From assembly GCA_022565615.1 (NCBI GenBank), contig JAIUMM010000011.1, positions 1 through 44,331 on the forward strand: a stretch of DNA of 44,331 bases, in the 5' to 3' direction. The stretch comes from Nanobdellota archaeon (GTDB taxonomy: Archaea; Nanobdellota; Nanobdellia; Woesearchaeales; UBA583). Below, piece after piece: positions 17,566 through 25,703 of the stretch. How positions within the stretch are numbered: the stretch's first letter is position 1; each line of letters begins with the position of its first letter. The position numbers and the translations under genes are program-made. Under the pieces are notes generated by a model. It was not told where the DNA came from. It was given only the letters and a program-made list of their open reading frames with translations, and ran no database searches.

Positions 17566-18537
17566 TTAAATAAGTTGAGTATTTTTATTTAATGTACATT
17601 TAAAATTTTTTGTTTTATAAATTTTGAAATTATTTGAAATTAATAAACCCTCAATATTGTCTAATTTCAAAAGAATCTCTTTAGCTTTTTCAAATCCCAT
17701 TGCAAAAAGAGCAGTTGCATATGAGTCTGCATCAATTCCCTTTTGGGCTTGAATATATACACTGAGCATCTCATTTGCGGGTTCTTTTGTTTTAGGGTTT
17801 ACAATATGATGATATTTATCCCATTTTCTCCTATTTGAACTTGATGATGCTAAGGAAAATCCATTTACATGAACAATTCCAATTTGTTCTTTTTCATTAG
17901 TTGGATGTTCTAGATATACAATAAAACCTTTTGAAGAATCTTTATGATAGGAATACAAATCTCCTCCTGCACTTATCATAAAAGCATCTAGTTTGTAAGA
18001 CATACAAATTTCAACCATGCAATCAAGTGCATACCCTTTACCAAGTCCTCCAAATTCGATAGGAGAATTTAATTTTACACTTAAATCTTCTTCATCTATT
18101 TCAAAAGAATTAATTGAAATTTTTTTAGATGATTTTTTTTCTTTTTTATTCCAATCTTCAAATTCATCTTCATTTTCTTCAAATTCTTCTTCATTGTTAA
18201 GAGCTTTATTGAATTGATATTGAGAATCATACCCCCAATTTTCTAAAATTTCTTTTGTTGAAAGAGTAAAATATCCATTTGTATTCTCTTCAAATTCTTT
18301 TGCTTTTGAAAATATATAGAATAATTCATCATCAACTTCTTGCCACTCACCTATACTTTCGTTAAGTAGAGAAAGTGTATTATAATCTTTAAACCTTGAA
18401 TACCAGTCATCAATTCTTAAACACTCTTCATAACACTCTTGAACTATTTTTTGAGATTTTTTATCTTCAAGTTCTTTATCAAGAAGAATATGGATCTTTG
18501 AACCAAGTAAATCAAAGCTAAATTCTTTAAATTCCAT
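17566..18537 (-). CDS. apbE: FAD:protein FMN transferase (ApbE)
   Basis: Transfers FMN from FAD onto Thr/Ser of target proteins. The 323-aa protein has the family motifs in order: FGGLGKGYALD (162-172), ISAGGDLY (188-195), HHIVNPKTKEPAN (243-255) and GIDADSYATALFAMG (267-281), which carries the metal and FAD ligands. An acidic, Lys-rich insert at about 112-138 splits the N-terminal half. Unlike most ApbE proteins it has no signal peptide or lipobox; the start MEFKEFSFDLLGS is cytosolic in character. That is odd if the target is external. It lies between a lipoprotein with an FMN-bind-like tail (139 nt upstream) and the NqrB/RnfD-like gene (2 nt downstream). Confidence 0.9.
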   Translation of the reverse strand: MEFKEFSFDLLGSKIHILLDKELEDKKSQKIVQECYEECLRIDDWYSRFKDYNTLSLLNESIGEWQEVDDELFYIFSKAKEFEENTNGYFTLSTKEILENWGYDSQYQFNKALNNEEEFEENEDEFEDWNKKEKKSSKKISINSFEIDEEDLSVKLNSPIEFGGLGKGYALDCMVEICMSYKLDAFMISAGGDLYSYHKDSSKGFIVYLEHPTNEKEQIGIVHVNGFSLASSSSNRRKWDKYHHIVNPKTKEPANEMLSVYIQAQKGIDADSYATALFAMGFEKAKEILLKLDNIEGLLISNNFKIYKTKNFKCTLNKNTQLI

Positions 18538-18676
18538 ATTTATTTTAAGAACTTACTTTTTTTAAATATGTGTAATTATACATTGAAAATATAAAACCAA
18601 TTATAATTAGAAATAAATTTCAATAACATTAAGTTAAGTTGAAAATATAAAAAATAAAATAATTAATAAAATAAAA

Positions 18677-19225
18677 CTATTGTTGTCTTTCTTCTCTTAA
18701 TTTTTCAAGAGCCTCATTAAATCCTTGTGCAGTTAAAGAACTTCTATTTACAACAGCAGGAGATACAGCCTCATCAAGCGATTTTCCAACAACTTCTGCT
18801 TCAATTTCTTCATTATATAAATTTACATATCTTTGACTAGTTGGTTTATTATTACCTTCTTCAAGAATAACTCTTGCACTTTGGACAATATTATTTTCAT
18901 CAATTTCAATTTCAACTTGAATAGTATTAATACCTTCAGGAGATCTATATGATCCAGTTGAACTTAATGTTGTTAAAGCATCTTGAATTTGTTCTTGAGT
19001 TTCATCAATCTCTTCACTCTCTCTTCTAGCAACTTCACTTTCTTCATTATCTTCAATTCTATCTTCATTAGAAGTATTTTCTTGACCAATAGGAGAACCT
19101 CTTGATGGTTGACTTTCATTACTATCAACTTCTTGCTCTTGAGTATTTGTTGAACATCCAGCAAACACTAACATTGTACTTAACAGTATTAATAATGTCA
19201 ATTTTGGAATTTTTGTTATTTCCAT
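18677..19225 (-). CDS. Lipoprotein with FMN-bind-like C-terminal domain
   Basis: Protein of 182 aa with a signal sequence and lipobox (LVFAGC, Cys24), so it is likely anchored outside the membrane. Residues 25-90 are an acidic, Gln/Ser/Glu-rich linker. The C-terminal 95 residues resemble the FMN-bind domain: YRSPEGINTIQVEIEID (strands), then SARVILEEG, a Tyr-rich helix and RSSLTAQGFNEALEKLR, which aligns with the S-G-A-T-x-T-S-x-G-V-x-x-A-L end of RnfG-type domains. In place of SGA(T/S) it has N160-R-S-S163, so the acceptor would be Ser163 in a degenerate motif. It lies directly upstream of apbE and is the obvious candidate target. Moderate confidence in the domain. Confidence 0.6.
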   Translation of the reverse strand: MEITKIPKLTLLILLSTMLVFAGCSTNTQEQEVDSNESQPSRGSPIGQENTSNEDRIEDNEESEVARRESEEIDETQEQIQDALTTLSSTGSYRSPEGINTIQVEIEIDENNIVQSARVILEEGNNKPTSQRYVNLYNEEIEAEVVGKSLDEAVSPAVVNRSSLTAQGFNEALEKLREERQQ

Positions 19226-19292
19226 AATTTGTTATAATTAAAAATTATTTAAAAATATTTGTTATATTATTTAAAGAAATTTACTAGATAAT

Positions 19293-19676
19293 TTATTTTA
19301 AAAATGGAATTGAGAACGGGTATTCCCATGCAATTCCTTCATTTGCTTTAATTGCAGCAATAATTGAGAAAATTATATTTACAACATAGAGAAGAAATAA
19401 AAGTAATCCAAAAATTGGTGCTAAAATAAACCCAATTAGTAATATCATCAATAATACTGAAATTGCAATTAAGATTCCTGTAATTGCCATATAGATAAAT
19501 AAACTAATTTGCCAATTTAGAGCCTTTTTACATTGAAGTTTTAAATATTTATTTTCAGTTGCTATAAGAATTGCAAGAGGTACTATTAAAGGAAGTATTA
19601 ACCCTGATAAAATTCCACTTAAATGAACAATAATTGATATAATTTTAATATCATTTGAACCTGTTTTAGTTGTCAT
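19293..19676 (-). CDS. DUF4870 membrane protein, copy 1
   Basis: Membrane protein of 127 aa of the DUF4870 (Tic20-like) type. Segments are HLSGILSGLILPLIVPLAI, then the hallmark CKKALNWQISLFIYM, then VNIIFSIIAAIKANEGIAWEYPFSIPFLK. Three to four helices are visible. It is a tandem paralogue of the next gene upstream, sharing the KNALNWQ-type motif and the WEYP-[FL]-SI ending. Function of the family is unknown. Confidence 0.8.
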   Translation of the reverse strand: MTTKTGSNDIKIISIIVHLSGILSGLILPLIVPLAILIATENKYLKLQCKKALNWQISLFIYMAITGILIAISVLLMILLIGFILAPIFGLLLFLLYVVNIIFSIIAAIKANEGIAWEYPFSIPFLK

Positions 19677-19732
19677 ATACTAGATTAAGAACTTGATATT
19701 TAAATACTTTTATATTAAGTATTGTTTAAAAT

Positions 19733-20146
19733 TTATTTTAATAATTTAATTGAGAGAGGATACTCCCAAAACTTATTTTCAGATGCTTTAATTGCTCCAA
19801 TAATTGAAAATATCAAATCTAGTGTATATAATAATATGGCAGTTATTATAACTATAACTATTAAAAATCCTCCTCCAACTATTGCTAAGATTTGTTCAGT
19901 TATCATTAGTAAAATTGAAAAAATAAATATGACAATCAATAAAAGTACATATATTAGTAAACTTAGTTGCCAATTTAGAGCATTTTTTGCATGTTCTTTT
20001 ACATCTTTTTCATTTGTCGTCAAATAAATTATCAAAGCCCCTAAAAATCCAAAAAAAATTCCTAATAAATGAGTAAATATGCATAAAATAGAATTATCAT
20101 TACTTGTTGTTTTAGTTATTGTCTTAACTTCATCCATATTATACAT
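19733..20146 (-). CDS. DUF4870 membrane protein, copy 2
   Basis: Membrane protein of 137 aa with the same layout as the downstream copy: IFTHLLGIFFGFLGALIIYLTT, then HAKNALNWQLSLLIYVLLL, then LDLIFSIIGAIKASENKFWEYPLSIKLLK. The two genes lie 56 nt apart on the same strand and differ at many positions, so the duplication is not recent. Family function is unknown. Confidence 0.8.
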   Translation of the reverse strand: MYNMDEVKTITKTTSNDNSILCIFTHLLGIFFGFLGALIIYLTTNEKDVKEHAKNALNWQLSLLIYVLLLIVIFIFSILLMITEQILAIVGGGFLIVIVIITAILLYTLDLIFSIIGAIKASENKFWEYPLSIKLLK

Positions 20147-20244
20147 AAGTAGCCAATATTTTTAAACATTTGTTATATATTAAATAATTTTTTTTGAAAT
20201 TTTTATTCCTTAAGTTCTAAGACTAGAAATTTTGAAGATTTTAG

Positions 20245-20592
20245 TTAATTAATATTTTCTAATTTTAGAATTTTTTTAATTTTAATTTCTAAATCTTTTA
20301 ATTCATTTTCAATAATTGACCATTCTTTTTCAAGCTCAAGTCCCCAGTATTTATGAATAATTACATTTCTGAAATCTTTAATGTCTCTCCAAGGTATTTC
20401 TTTGTATTTTTGTTTTATTTCAGGAGGTAAATATGAAACTGCTTCACCAATTATTTCAAATGAACGAGTTACTGCTCTAATTACTATTTCATCATTTTTG
20501 AAATCTTCAAATGTCAAATTTTTTGTTGCTCTATTAATTATTTCTATTTCAAGTATAATATCTTTAAGAAAGCTACTAAATTGACGTTTCAT
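20245..20592 (-). CDS. hepT: HepT-like toxin (HEPN, DUF86)
   Basis: HEPN-type RNase toxin of the HepT/MntA module, 115 aa. The catalytic R-x4-H-x-Y motif is intact: R75-N-V-I-I-H80-K-Y82. FEIIGEAVSYLPPEIKQKYKEIPWRDIKDFRN is typical of the family. In characterised systems the partner MntA adds AMP units to the Tyr of this motif and so blocks the RNase. The gene overlaps the antitoxin gene by 17 nt, supporting co-translation. The pair sits upstream of, and divergent from, the Hef/XPD operon. Confidence 0.9.
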   Translation of the reverse strand: MKRQFSSFLKDIILEIEIINRATKNLTFEDFKNDEIVIRAVTRSFEIIGEAVSYLPPEIKQKYKEIPWRDIKDFRNVIIHKYWGLELEKEWSIIENELKDLEIKIKKILKLENIN

Positions 20593-20884
20593 ATTGAATA
20601 CTCTTCATAATATAAGGTTTTAATTCATTTCTTAAACTTTTAATTTCCCCTAAATCAATTTTTCTATTAAATAAATCTTCTAGTAGATGTAAGACATCTA
20701 AAGAATCTCTATAGTTTCCCCTATTCTCTTCATATTCAATTAAAAAATCAATATCTGAATTTTCATTTTGCTCATCTCTTGCATAAGAACCAAAGAGAAT
20801 GAGTTTTTTTACTCCAAACTCTTTAAACTTATCTTTATTAAAACTAATCATTTCAAGAATAATCTCTTTGGTAAGGTTTTCCAT
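20576..20884 (-). CDS. mntA: MntA-like nucleotidyltransferase antitoxin
   Basis: Minimal nucleotidyltransferase of 102 aa. The G-S-x10-D-x-D motif is perfect: G32-S33 ... D44-I-D46 within LILFGSYARDEQNENSDIDFLIEY. It neutralises HepT by AMPylation in known systems. It is the first gene of the operon, with an AT-rich TATA-like stretch just upstream of its start at 20884. Confidence 0.9.
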   Translation of the reverse strand: MENLTKEIILEMISFNKDKFKEFGVKKLILFGSYARDEQNENSDIDFLIEYEENRGNYRDSLDVLHLLEDLFNRKIDLGEIKSLRNELKPYIMKSIQYETSI

Positions 20885-21003
20885 ATATATAATATAATAT
20901 CGAAATTTATAAATGTTATTAATTAATAGAGTAAATAAAAAACTGATTTAAAACATAACTTTGTTGAGAATTTAAATATTTTCTACTCCTTTTAATGCCT
21001 ATA

Positions 21004-21012
21004 TTTATAAAT
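21004..21012 (+). promoter_or_regulatory. TATA box of the hef operon
   Basis: TTTATAAAT with 23 nt before the ATG at 21036. A second TATA-like TTTAAATAT lies near 20971 and may be an alternative promoter. Confidence 0.5.
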
Positions 21013-21035
21013 GAAATTCAATAAAATATACTATA

Positions 21036-23324
21036 ATGAGTAATATTATTTCTTCTAAAATTCAACCAAGACCTTATCAATCTTCTATTATTAATAACTC
21101 GTATGATAAAAATACGTTTGTAGTTCTTCCAACAGGACTTGGTAAAACAATTATTGCACAAGAATTATTGGTATATTATGGAAATAAATTTCCAAATAAA
21201 AAAATCCTTTTTTTAGCTCCAACAAGGCCACTTGTAGAACAACAGCAAATTTCAATTCAAAATACACTTGAAGGAATTAATGAAAATGATTTTATTACGC
21301 TCACAGGTCAAGTATCACCAAGTAAAAGAGAAGCAATATATCAAGAGAAAAAATTTATTTTCTCAACTCCTCAACTTATTGAAAATGATATTATTAATGG
21401 AATTTTAAATCCTAATGAAATTACTTTATGTATTTTTGATGAAGCACATAGAGCATCAGGGAATTATGCATATACATTTATTGCAACAGCACTTAAAGAT
21501 ACTTCTAAAATATTAGCTCTTTCTGCTTCTCCTGGGACAAATAAAGAAGAAATTATGACAACATTCACTAATTTATATATTGAACATATTGAAGTAAAAA
21601 CATATGAAGATAAAGAGATTAAAGAATTTGTATCAAAAACAAGATTACTTCCAGTTGAAGTTGAACTCAGCTCAGAGATTATAGCAGTAATTACACTTTT
21701 AAAAACTGCATATAACAAGAGATTGGAATTTTTAAAAGAGTTAGGTTACTTTCAAGGTAAGTCAATTTCAATGATTTATAAAAAAGATTTATTACAACTC
21801 ACAGCTGAACTTAGAACTACTATTGCAACTGGTGAGACTGATGAGAATATGTGGAAAGGAATCTCAATGTGTGCAAGTATTATGAAGCTCTCTTATGCCA
21901 TTGAACTAATTGAGAGTCAAGATTTTGGAGCAACTCATTCATATTTAGTCAATATTTTTAAGGATGCAAATTCAACAAAAGCAGCTCAAGATTTAACTTT
22001 AGATTTACATATAAAAGAAGCGTTTGAAATATTGGCTTATTATATAAAAGGAGGAGTAGTACATCCTAAACGATTAAAACTTGTAGAATTAATTTCACAA
22101 GTATTTCAAAAACAACAAGACTCAAAAATAATAGTATTTAATCAATATAGAGAAACTGCTCAAGCAATTGTTAGTGAATTAGAACAATTTAATGAGTTCA
22201 AACCAACAATTTTTGTAGGACAAGCAAAAAAAGGAGAAATGAAAATGTCTCAAAAAGAACAAAAACAAGTACTTCAGCAATTTAGAGATGGAGAATTTAA
22301 TATATTAGTTTCAACTTCAGTAGGAGAAGAGGGACTTGATATTCCAAAAGTTGATACAGTTATTTTTTATGAACCAATTCCAAGCGCAATTAGAGCAATT
22401 CAAAGAATTGGAAGAACTGGAAGATTTGACAAAGGTTCTGCGTTTGTTTTACTTACAAAAGGAACTCGTGATATTGCAACAAGACATATTGCAAATGCAA
22501 AAGAAAAAAGAATGTATAGAGTATTAAAAGATGTACAAGAAGAATTTAAAAGAATATATGAGAGTTCAAATCCTTTAATTCAAAATTCATCTCCTAAACA
22601 TTTAGGGCTTAATCAATATATGGACAAAAATTCAAATTCAACTACTTCTAATGAAAAAATTGAAGCATCAACTCAGTTTACACCAACAATTTATGTCGAT
22701 GTGAGAGAGAATAATGATTTACTAAAAGAATTATATTATAATCCAGATTTACAAGTTGTAGCAAAGCAACTTGATGTGGGAGATATTGTAATTTCAGAAC
22801 AATGTGCTATTGAGAGGAAGAGTAAAAAAGATTTTGTTAATTCAATTCTAGATAAACGTTTATTACCCCAATTACTCTCTTTAGCAAAAAACTATAAACG
22901 GCCTATTTTAATACTTGAAGGAGATGAGAGTATTTATGCTCAGAGAAATGTGGATGATAATTTAATAAGAGGAGTATTATGTGCAATTTCAGTAGATTTA
23001 AGAATCCCAATTTTATATACTCAAAATCTCAAAGATACAGTGAAGATGATAATTACACTCACTAAAAGAGCAAATAAAGATAAAAAAGAACATTCACTTC
23101 ACACTAATAAATCCTCCATTTCAACTAATGAAGAGTTAGAAAAAGTAATTAGTATGATTCCAACTATTAATATTTCACTTAGTAAAGAAATTTTAAAGAA
23201 TTTTAGTACAATTGAGCAATTAGTTTACGCATCAAAAGAGGACTTGGAGAAAATAGATGGAATTGGTGCTAAAAGGGCAGATAAAATTTATACATTTTTA
23301 AGAGAGGAGTATAAATTAGAATAA
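21036..23324 (+). CDS. hef: Hef-type helicase/nuclease (FANCM/XPF family)
   Basis: Archaeal fork-processing enzyme joining an SF2 helicase to an XPF-type nuclease (762 aa). Helicase motifs are LPTGLGKT (31-38), FDEAHRASG near 135, SASPGT, and GRTGRFDKGS in motif VI. The ERCC4 nuclease follows from about residue 549: YVDVREN, then DVGDIVI and IERKSKKD (the ERK-x3-D metal site near 590). A helix-hairpin-helix pair closes the protein (LEKIDGIGAKRADKIY). All parts appear intact. It acts on stalled or branched forks. The XPD-like gene starts 2 nt after its stop, so both belong to one repair operon. Confidence 0.95.
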   Translation: MSNIISSKIQPRPYQSSIINNSYDKNTFVVLPTGLGKTIIAQELLVYYGNKFPNKKILFLAPTRPLVEQQQISIQNTLEGINENDFITLTGQVSPSKREAIYQEKKFIFSTPQLIENDIINGILNPNEITLCIFDEAHRASGNYAYTFIATALKDTSKILALSASPGTNKEEIMTTFTNLYIEHIEVKTYEDKEIKEFVSKTRLLPVEVELSSEIIAVITLLKTAYNKRLEFLKELGYFQGKSISMIYKKDLLQLTAELRTTIATGETDENMWKGISMCASIMKLSYAIELIESQDFGATHSYLVNIFKDANSTKAAQDLTLDLHIKEAFEILAYYIKGGVVHPKRLKLVELISQVFQKQQDSKIIVFNQYRETAQAIVSELEQFNEFKPTIFVGQAKKGEMKMSQKEQKQVLQQFRDGEFNILVSTSVGEEGLDIPKVDTVIFYEPIPSAIRAIQRIGRTGRFDKGSAFVLLTKGTRDIATRHIANAKEKRMYRVLKDVQEEFKRIYESSNPLIQNSSPKHLGLNQYMDKNSNSTTSNEKIEASTQFTPTIYVDVRENNDLLKELYYNPDLQVVAKQLDVGDIVISEQCAIERKSKKDFVNSILDKRLLPQLLSLAKNYKRPILILEGDESIYAQRNVDDNLIRGVLCAISVDLRIPILYTQNLKDTVKMIITLTKRANKDKKEHSLHTNKSSISTNEELEKVISMIPTINISLSKEILKNFSTIEQLVYASKEDLEKIDGIGAKRADKIYTFLREEYKLE

Positions 23325-23326
23325 AA

Positions 23327-25255
23327 ATGAACGAAGATTACTTATTTCCATTTCCAACATTTAGGCCTAAACAGGATGAATTATTAAAAGAGATTTACGA
23401 CACATTGTCAGAAAATGGACAAATTTTGGTTTCTGCACCAACAGGTGTCGGAAAAACAATATCAGGTTTAGGTCCATCTTTAAGTTTTGCTCTAAAAAAT
23501 AATTTGAAAATAATTTATCTAACATCAAGAAAAACTCAAGTAAATCAAGTTCTAAGAACAATTGAATTAATTAATAAAAAATTTAATTTGAATTTAAAAG
23601 CAACTGGTTTTACCGGAAAAAGTGATATGTGTGTTCACAAGAAAAAACCAAATTCAGGAATCCAAGATTTTTGTAACAAAAAAGTTTCTTCAGAGAACTG
23701 TGAATTTTATTTAAATTATAAAGAAACTAATGGTACAATTCCAAAGGAGCTAAGTGAAACTTTTGCTTTTAATATGGAGGATTATATTTCAAATTGTGAG
23801 TCTTGCGGTTATTGTCCACATAAAATGTCATATAATAAACTTAGGTTTTCAAATGTGGTTATTGGAGATTATAATTATTTTTTTCAAAAAAAAATCAAAG
23901 ATATCATATTTGAAATGGGAACTTTTGAAGAAAATAAAACAATTTTAATTGTTGATGAAGCTCATAATTTACCAGATAGAGTAAGATCCTATTTTTCAAA
24001 ATCACTTTCTACTCAAATGATTGATAACGCTATAAAAGAAGTTAATGATTACATACAGATATTTACAAAAGAAGAGGAGAAAAATAGAATAAATAATTAT
24101 TTAAGAAATATCAAGAATTTTTTATTTGCTAACTCAAAGGAATCATTAAAAGATCAAATTAAAGATTCTCATGAAGAACTTGTTCAGAAAACTCTATTTT
24201 CAGACTTATTTAAAAATTTTAAGTATCAAACTGTTGTTAATGAAATTAAAATTAAAGGTAGTTTAATTGAGGGAGAAGTTAATGATGATGAATTTGAATC
24301 TTCATTGATGAAAGTTGGTGATTTTTTGGATTTTTGGATTAATCCAATTATCGGAGATTCATTTATTAGATATGCTAAATATAAACATATTTTAACTGAA
24401 AAAGGGGAAGATGATTTTATAGGTTCAATTAATGTTAAGAATTTAGACCCCTCAAAATTTATTAAAGAAGCAGTTGAAAATGTTTTTGGAGTTGTAATGT
24501 TGTCAGCTACATTAGAACCAATTGAAAAATATCAATACGATTTAGGTTTATCAAAAGCAAAAGTTAAGATATTACCATCTCCATTTAAAGATGAAAATGT
24601 TAAATATATTTTTTATAGTGGGGAAAGTTTTAGTTCTAAAATCTCTCAAAGAAATGATGATGGTTTAAATAAAATGAATAATAGGATTTTAGATATTGTA
24701 AATAAATTAGAAAAAAATACAATTGTATTCTTTCCTTCCTATGATTATTTAAATTTAATCTATAAAAGGTTTTATTCTGAGATAAATCATAATAAGTTTA
24801 AAATTCACTTAGAAAGTTCTGAAATGAGTAAAAAAGAAAAAGAAGAAGTTGTAAATGCCTTTGAAAACAATAAAGATAAAGTACAAATATTATTTGGTGT
24901 ATCAAAAGGAAATTTTTATGAAGGGTTAGATTTACCAGGAAAAAAATTGGAAGTAGTTATTTTAGCAGGATTTCCTTATCCTCCAACTGATTTAGTAAAT
25001 GAGTCTCTTGAAAAGTATTATTTTAAACAAGGTATTTCTAATGCTAAGGAGTATACATATATTTTTCCAGCAATTGCAACTTCCATTCAAGCAGGAGGAA
25101 GATGTATTAGAGATGATGAGGATAGAGGGTTAATTTTTTTATTAGATGGAAGATTTTATCAAAATAAGAAATATTTACCTCCTCATTGGAAATTTGAATA
25201 TAGTCCTAGTTTAGAAGATTTGAAAAAATGGTTTGAGGAGTATCAGTTAAAATAA
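23327..25255 (+). CDS. XPD/Rad3-like Fe-S DNA helicase
   Basis: SF2 helicase of 642 aa of the XPD/DinG group. Walker A is SAPTGVGKT (36-44); the DEAH box is in ILIVDEAHNLPDR; motif VI is AGGRCIRDDEDRG. Between motifs Ia and II there is a four-Cys cluster (DMCVHKK, then DFCNKK, ENCEF and NCESCGYC), as in the 4Fe-4S domain of archaeal XPD. It unwinds DNA 5' to 3' in characterised homologues. It begins 2 nt after hef, so it is probably translated from the same mRNA. DinG-like rather than true XPD remains possible. Confidence 0.88.
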   Translation: MNEDYLFPFPTFRPKQDELLKEIYDTLSENGQILVSAPTGVGKTISGLGPSLSFALKNNLKIIYLTSRKTQVNQVLRTIELINKKFNLNLKATGFTGKSDMCVHKKKPNSGIQDFCNKKVSSENCEFYLNYKETNGTIPKELSETFAFNMEDYISNCESCGYCPHKMSYNKLRFSNVVIGDYNYFFQKKIKDIIFEMGTFEENKTILIVDEAHNLPDRVRSYFSKSLSTQMIDNAIKEVNDYIQIFTKEEEKNRINNYLRNIKNFLFANSKESLKDQIKDSHEELVQKTLFSDLFKNFKYQTVVNEIKIKGSLIEGEVNDDEFESSLMKVGDFLDFWINPIIGDSFIRYAKYKHILTEKGEDDFIGSINVKNLDPSKFIKEAVENVFGVVMLSATLEPIEKYQYDLGLSKAKVKILPSPFKDENVKYIFYSGESFSSKISQRNDDGLNKMNNRILDIVNKLEKNTIVFFPSYDYLNLIYKRFYSEINHNKFKIHLESSEMSKKEKEEVVNAFENNKDKVQILFGVSKGNFYEGLDLPGKKLEVVILAGFPYPPTDLVNESLEKYYFKQGISNAKEYTYIFPAIATSIQAGGRCIRDDEDRGLIFLLDGRFYQNKKYLPPHWKFEYSPSLEDLKKWFEEYQLK

Positions 25256-25395
25256 AAATTAACACATTAGTAATTGTATTAGGAGAAGGTATACATATAC
25301 GTTTTAAATGTATATTTTAGTAGATTAAAAATTGAAACGTTAGATTTACTAAAATATATCACAATTATCATATCAAATTTCTATCTGCCTAAAGC

Positions 25396-25677
25396 AAGAT
25401 AGTATCTGAATTTGTATTTACACAAGATTATGAATTTGAATTTATCTGAGTTGATGATTCTATGTTAAGTCAAGATGAACTACAAAAATGCAAAATTTCA
25501 GAAGAAATTTGGGTGGTTAGATTTTATAATACACATTTAATATAAGTCTATGAGATATATCAAGGATATTTAGACTTTATTAAAGAATTTATTCAGAAAT
25601 ATAATCTTACAATATTGGGAAAATTTGATAAGTATTATACAAAAATTACACAAAAAAATTCAAGAAAAAATAGGTAA
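25396..25677 (+). pseudogene. Decayed gene remnant
   Basis: The 448-nt space between the XPD-like gene and purC contains one coding-like frame with two internal stops: KIVSEFVFTQDYEFEFI, TGA (25447), VDDSMLSQDELQKCKISEEI and WVVRFYNTHLI, TAA (25543), then VYEIYQGYLDFIKEFIQKYN up to TAG-free end at 25675. The amino-acid composition is protein-like throughout, and related-looking fragments in other frames occur upstream (25260-25395). This fits a gene degraded by nonsense and frameshift mutations. No family was recognised. Confidence 0.45.
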
Positions 25678-25703
25678 ATATTTTCCAATCTATTAAAAAT
25701 ATT

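Noticed and set aside
19293-20146. DUF4870 pair as another case of gene-end duplication
   Set aside because: The similarity covers the whole genes; it is an ordinary tandem gene duplication.
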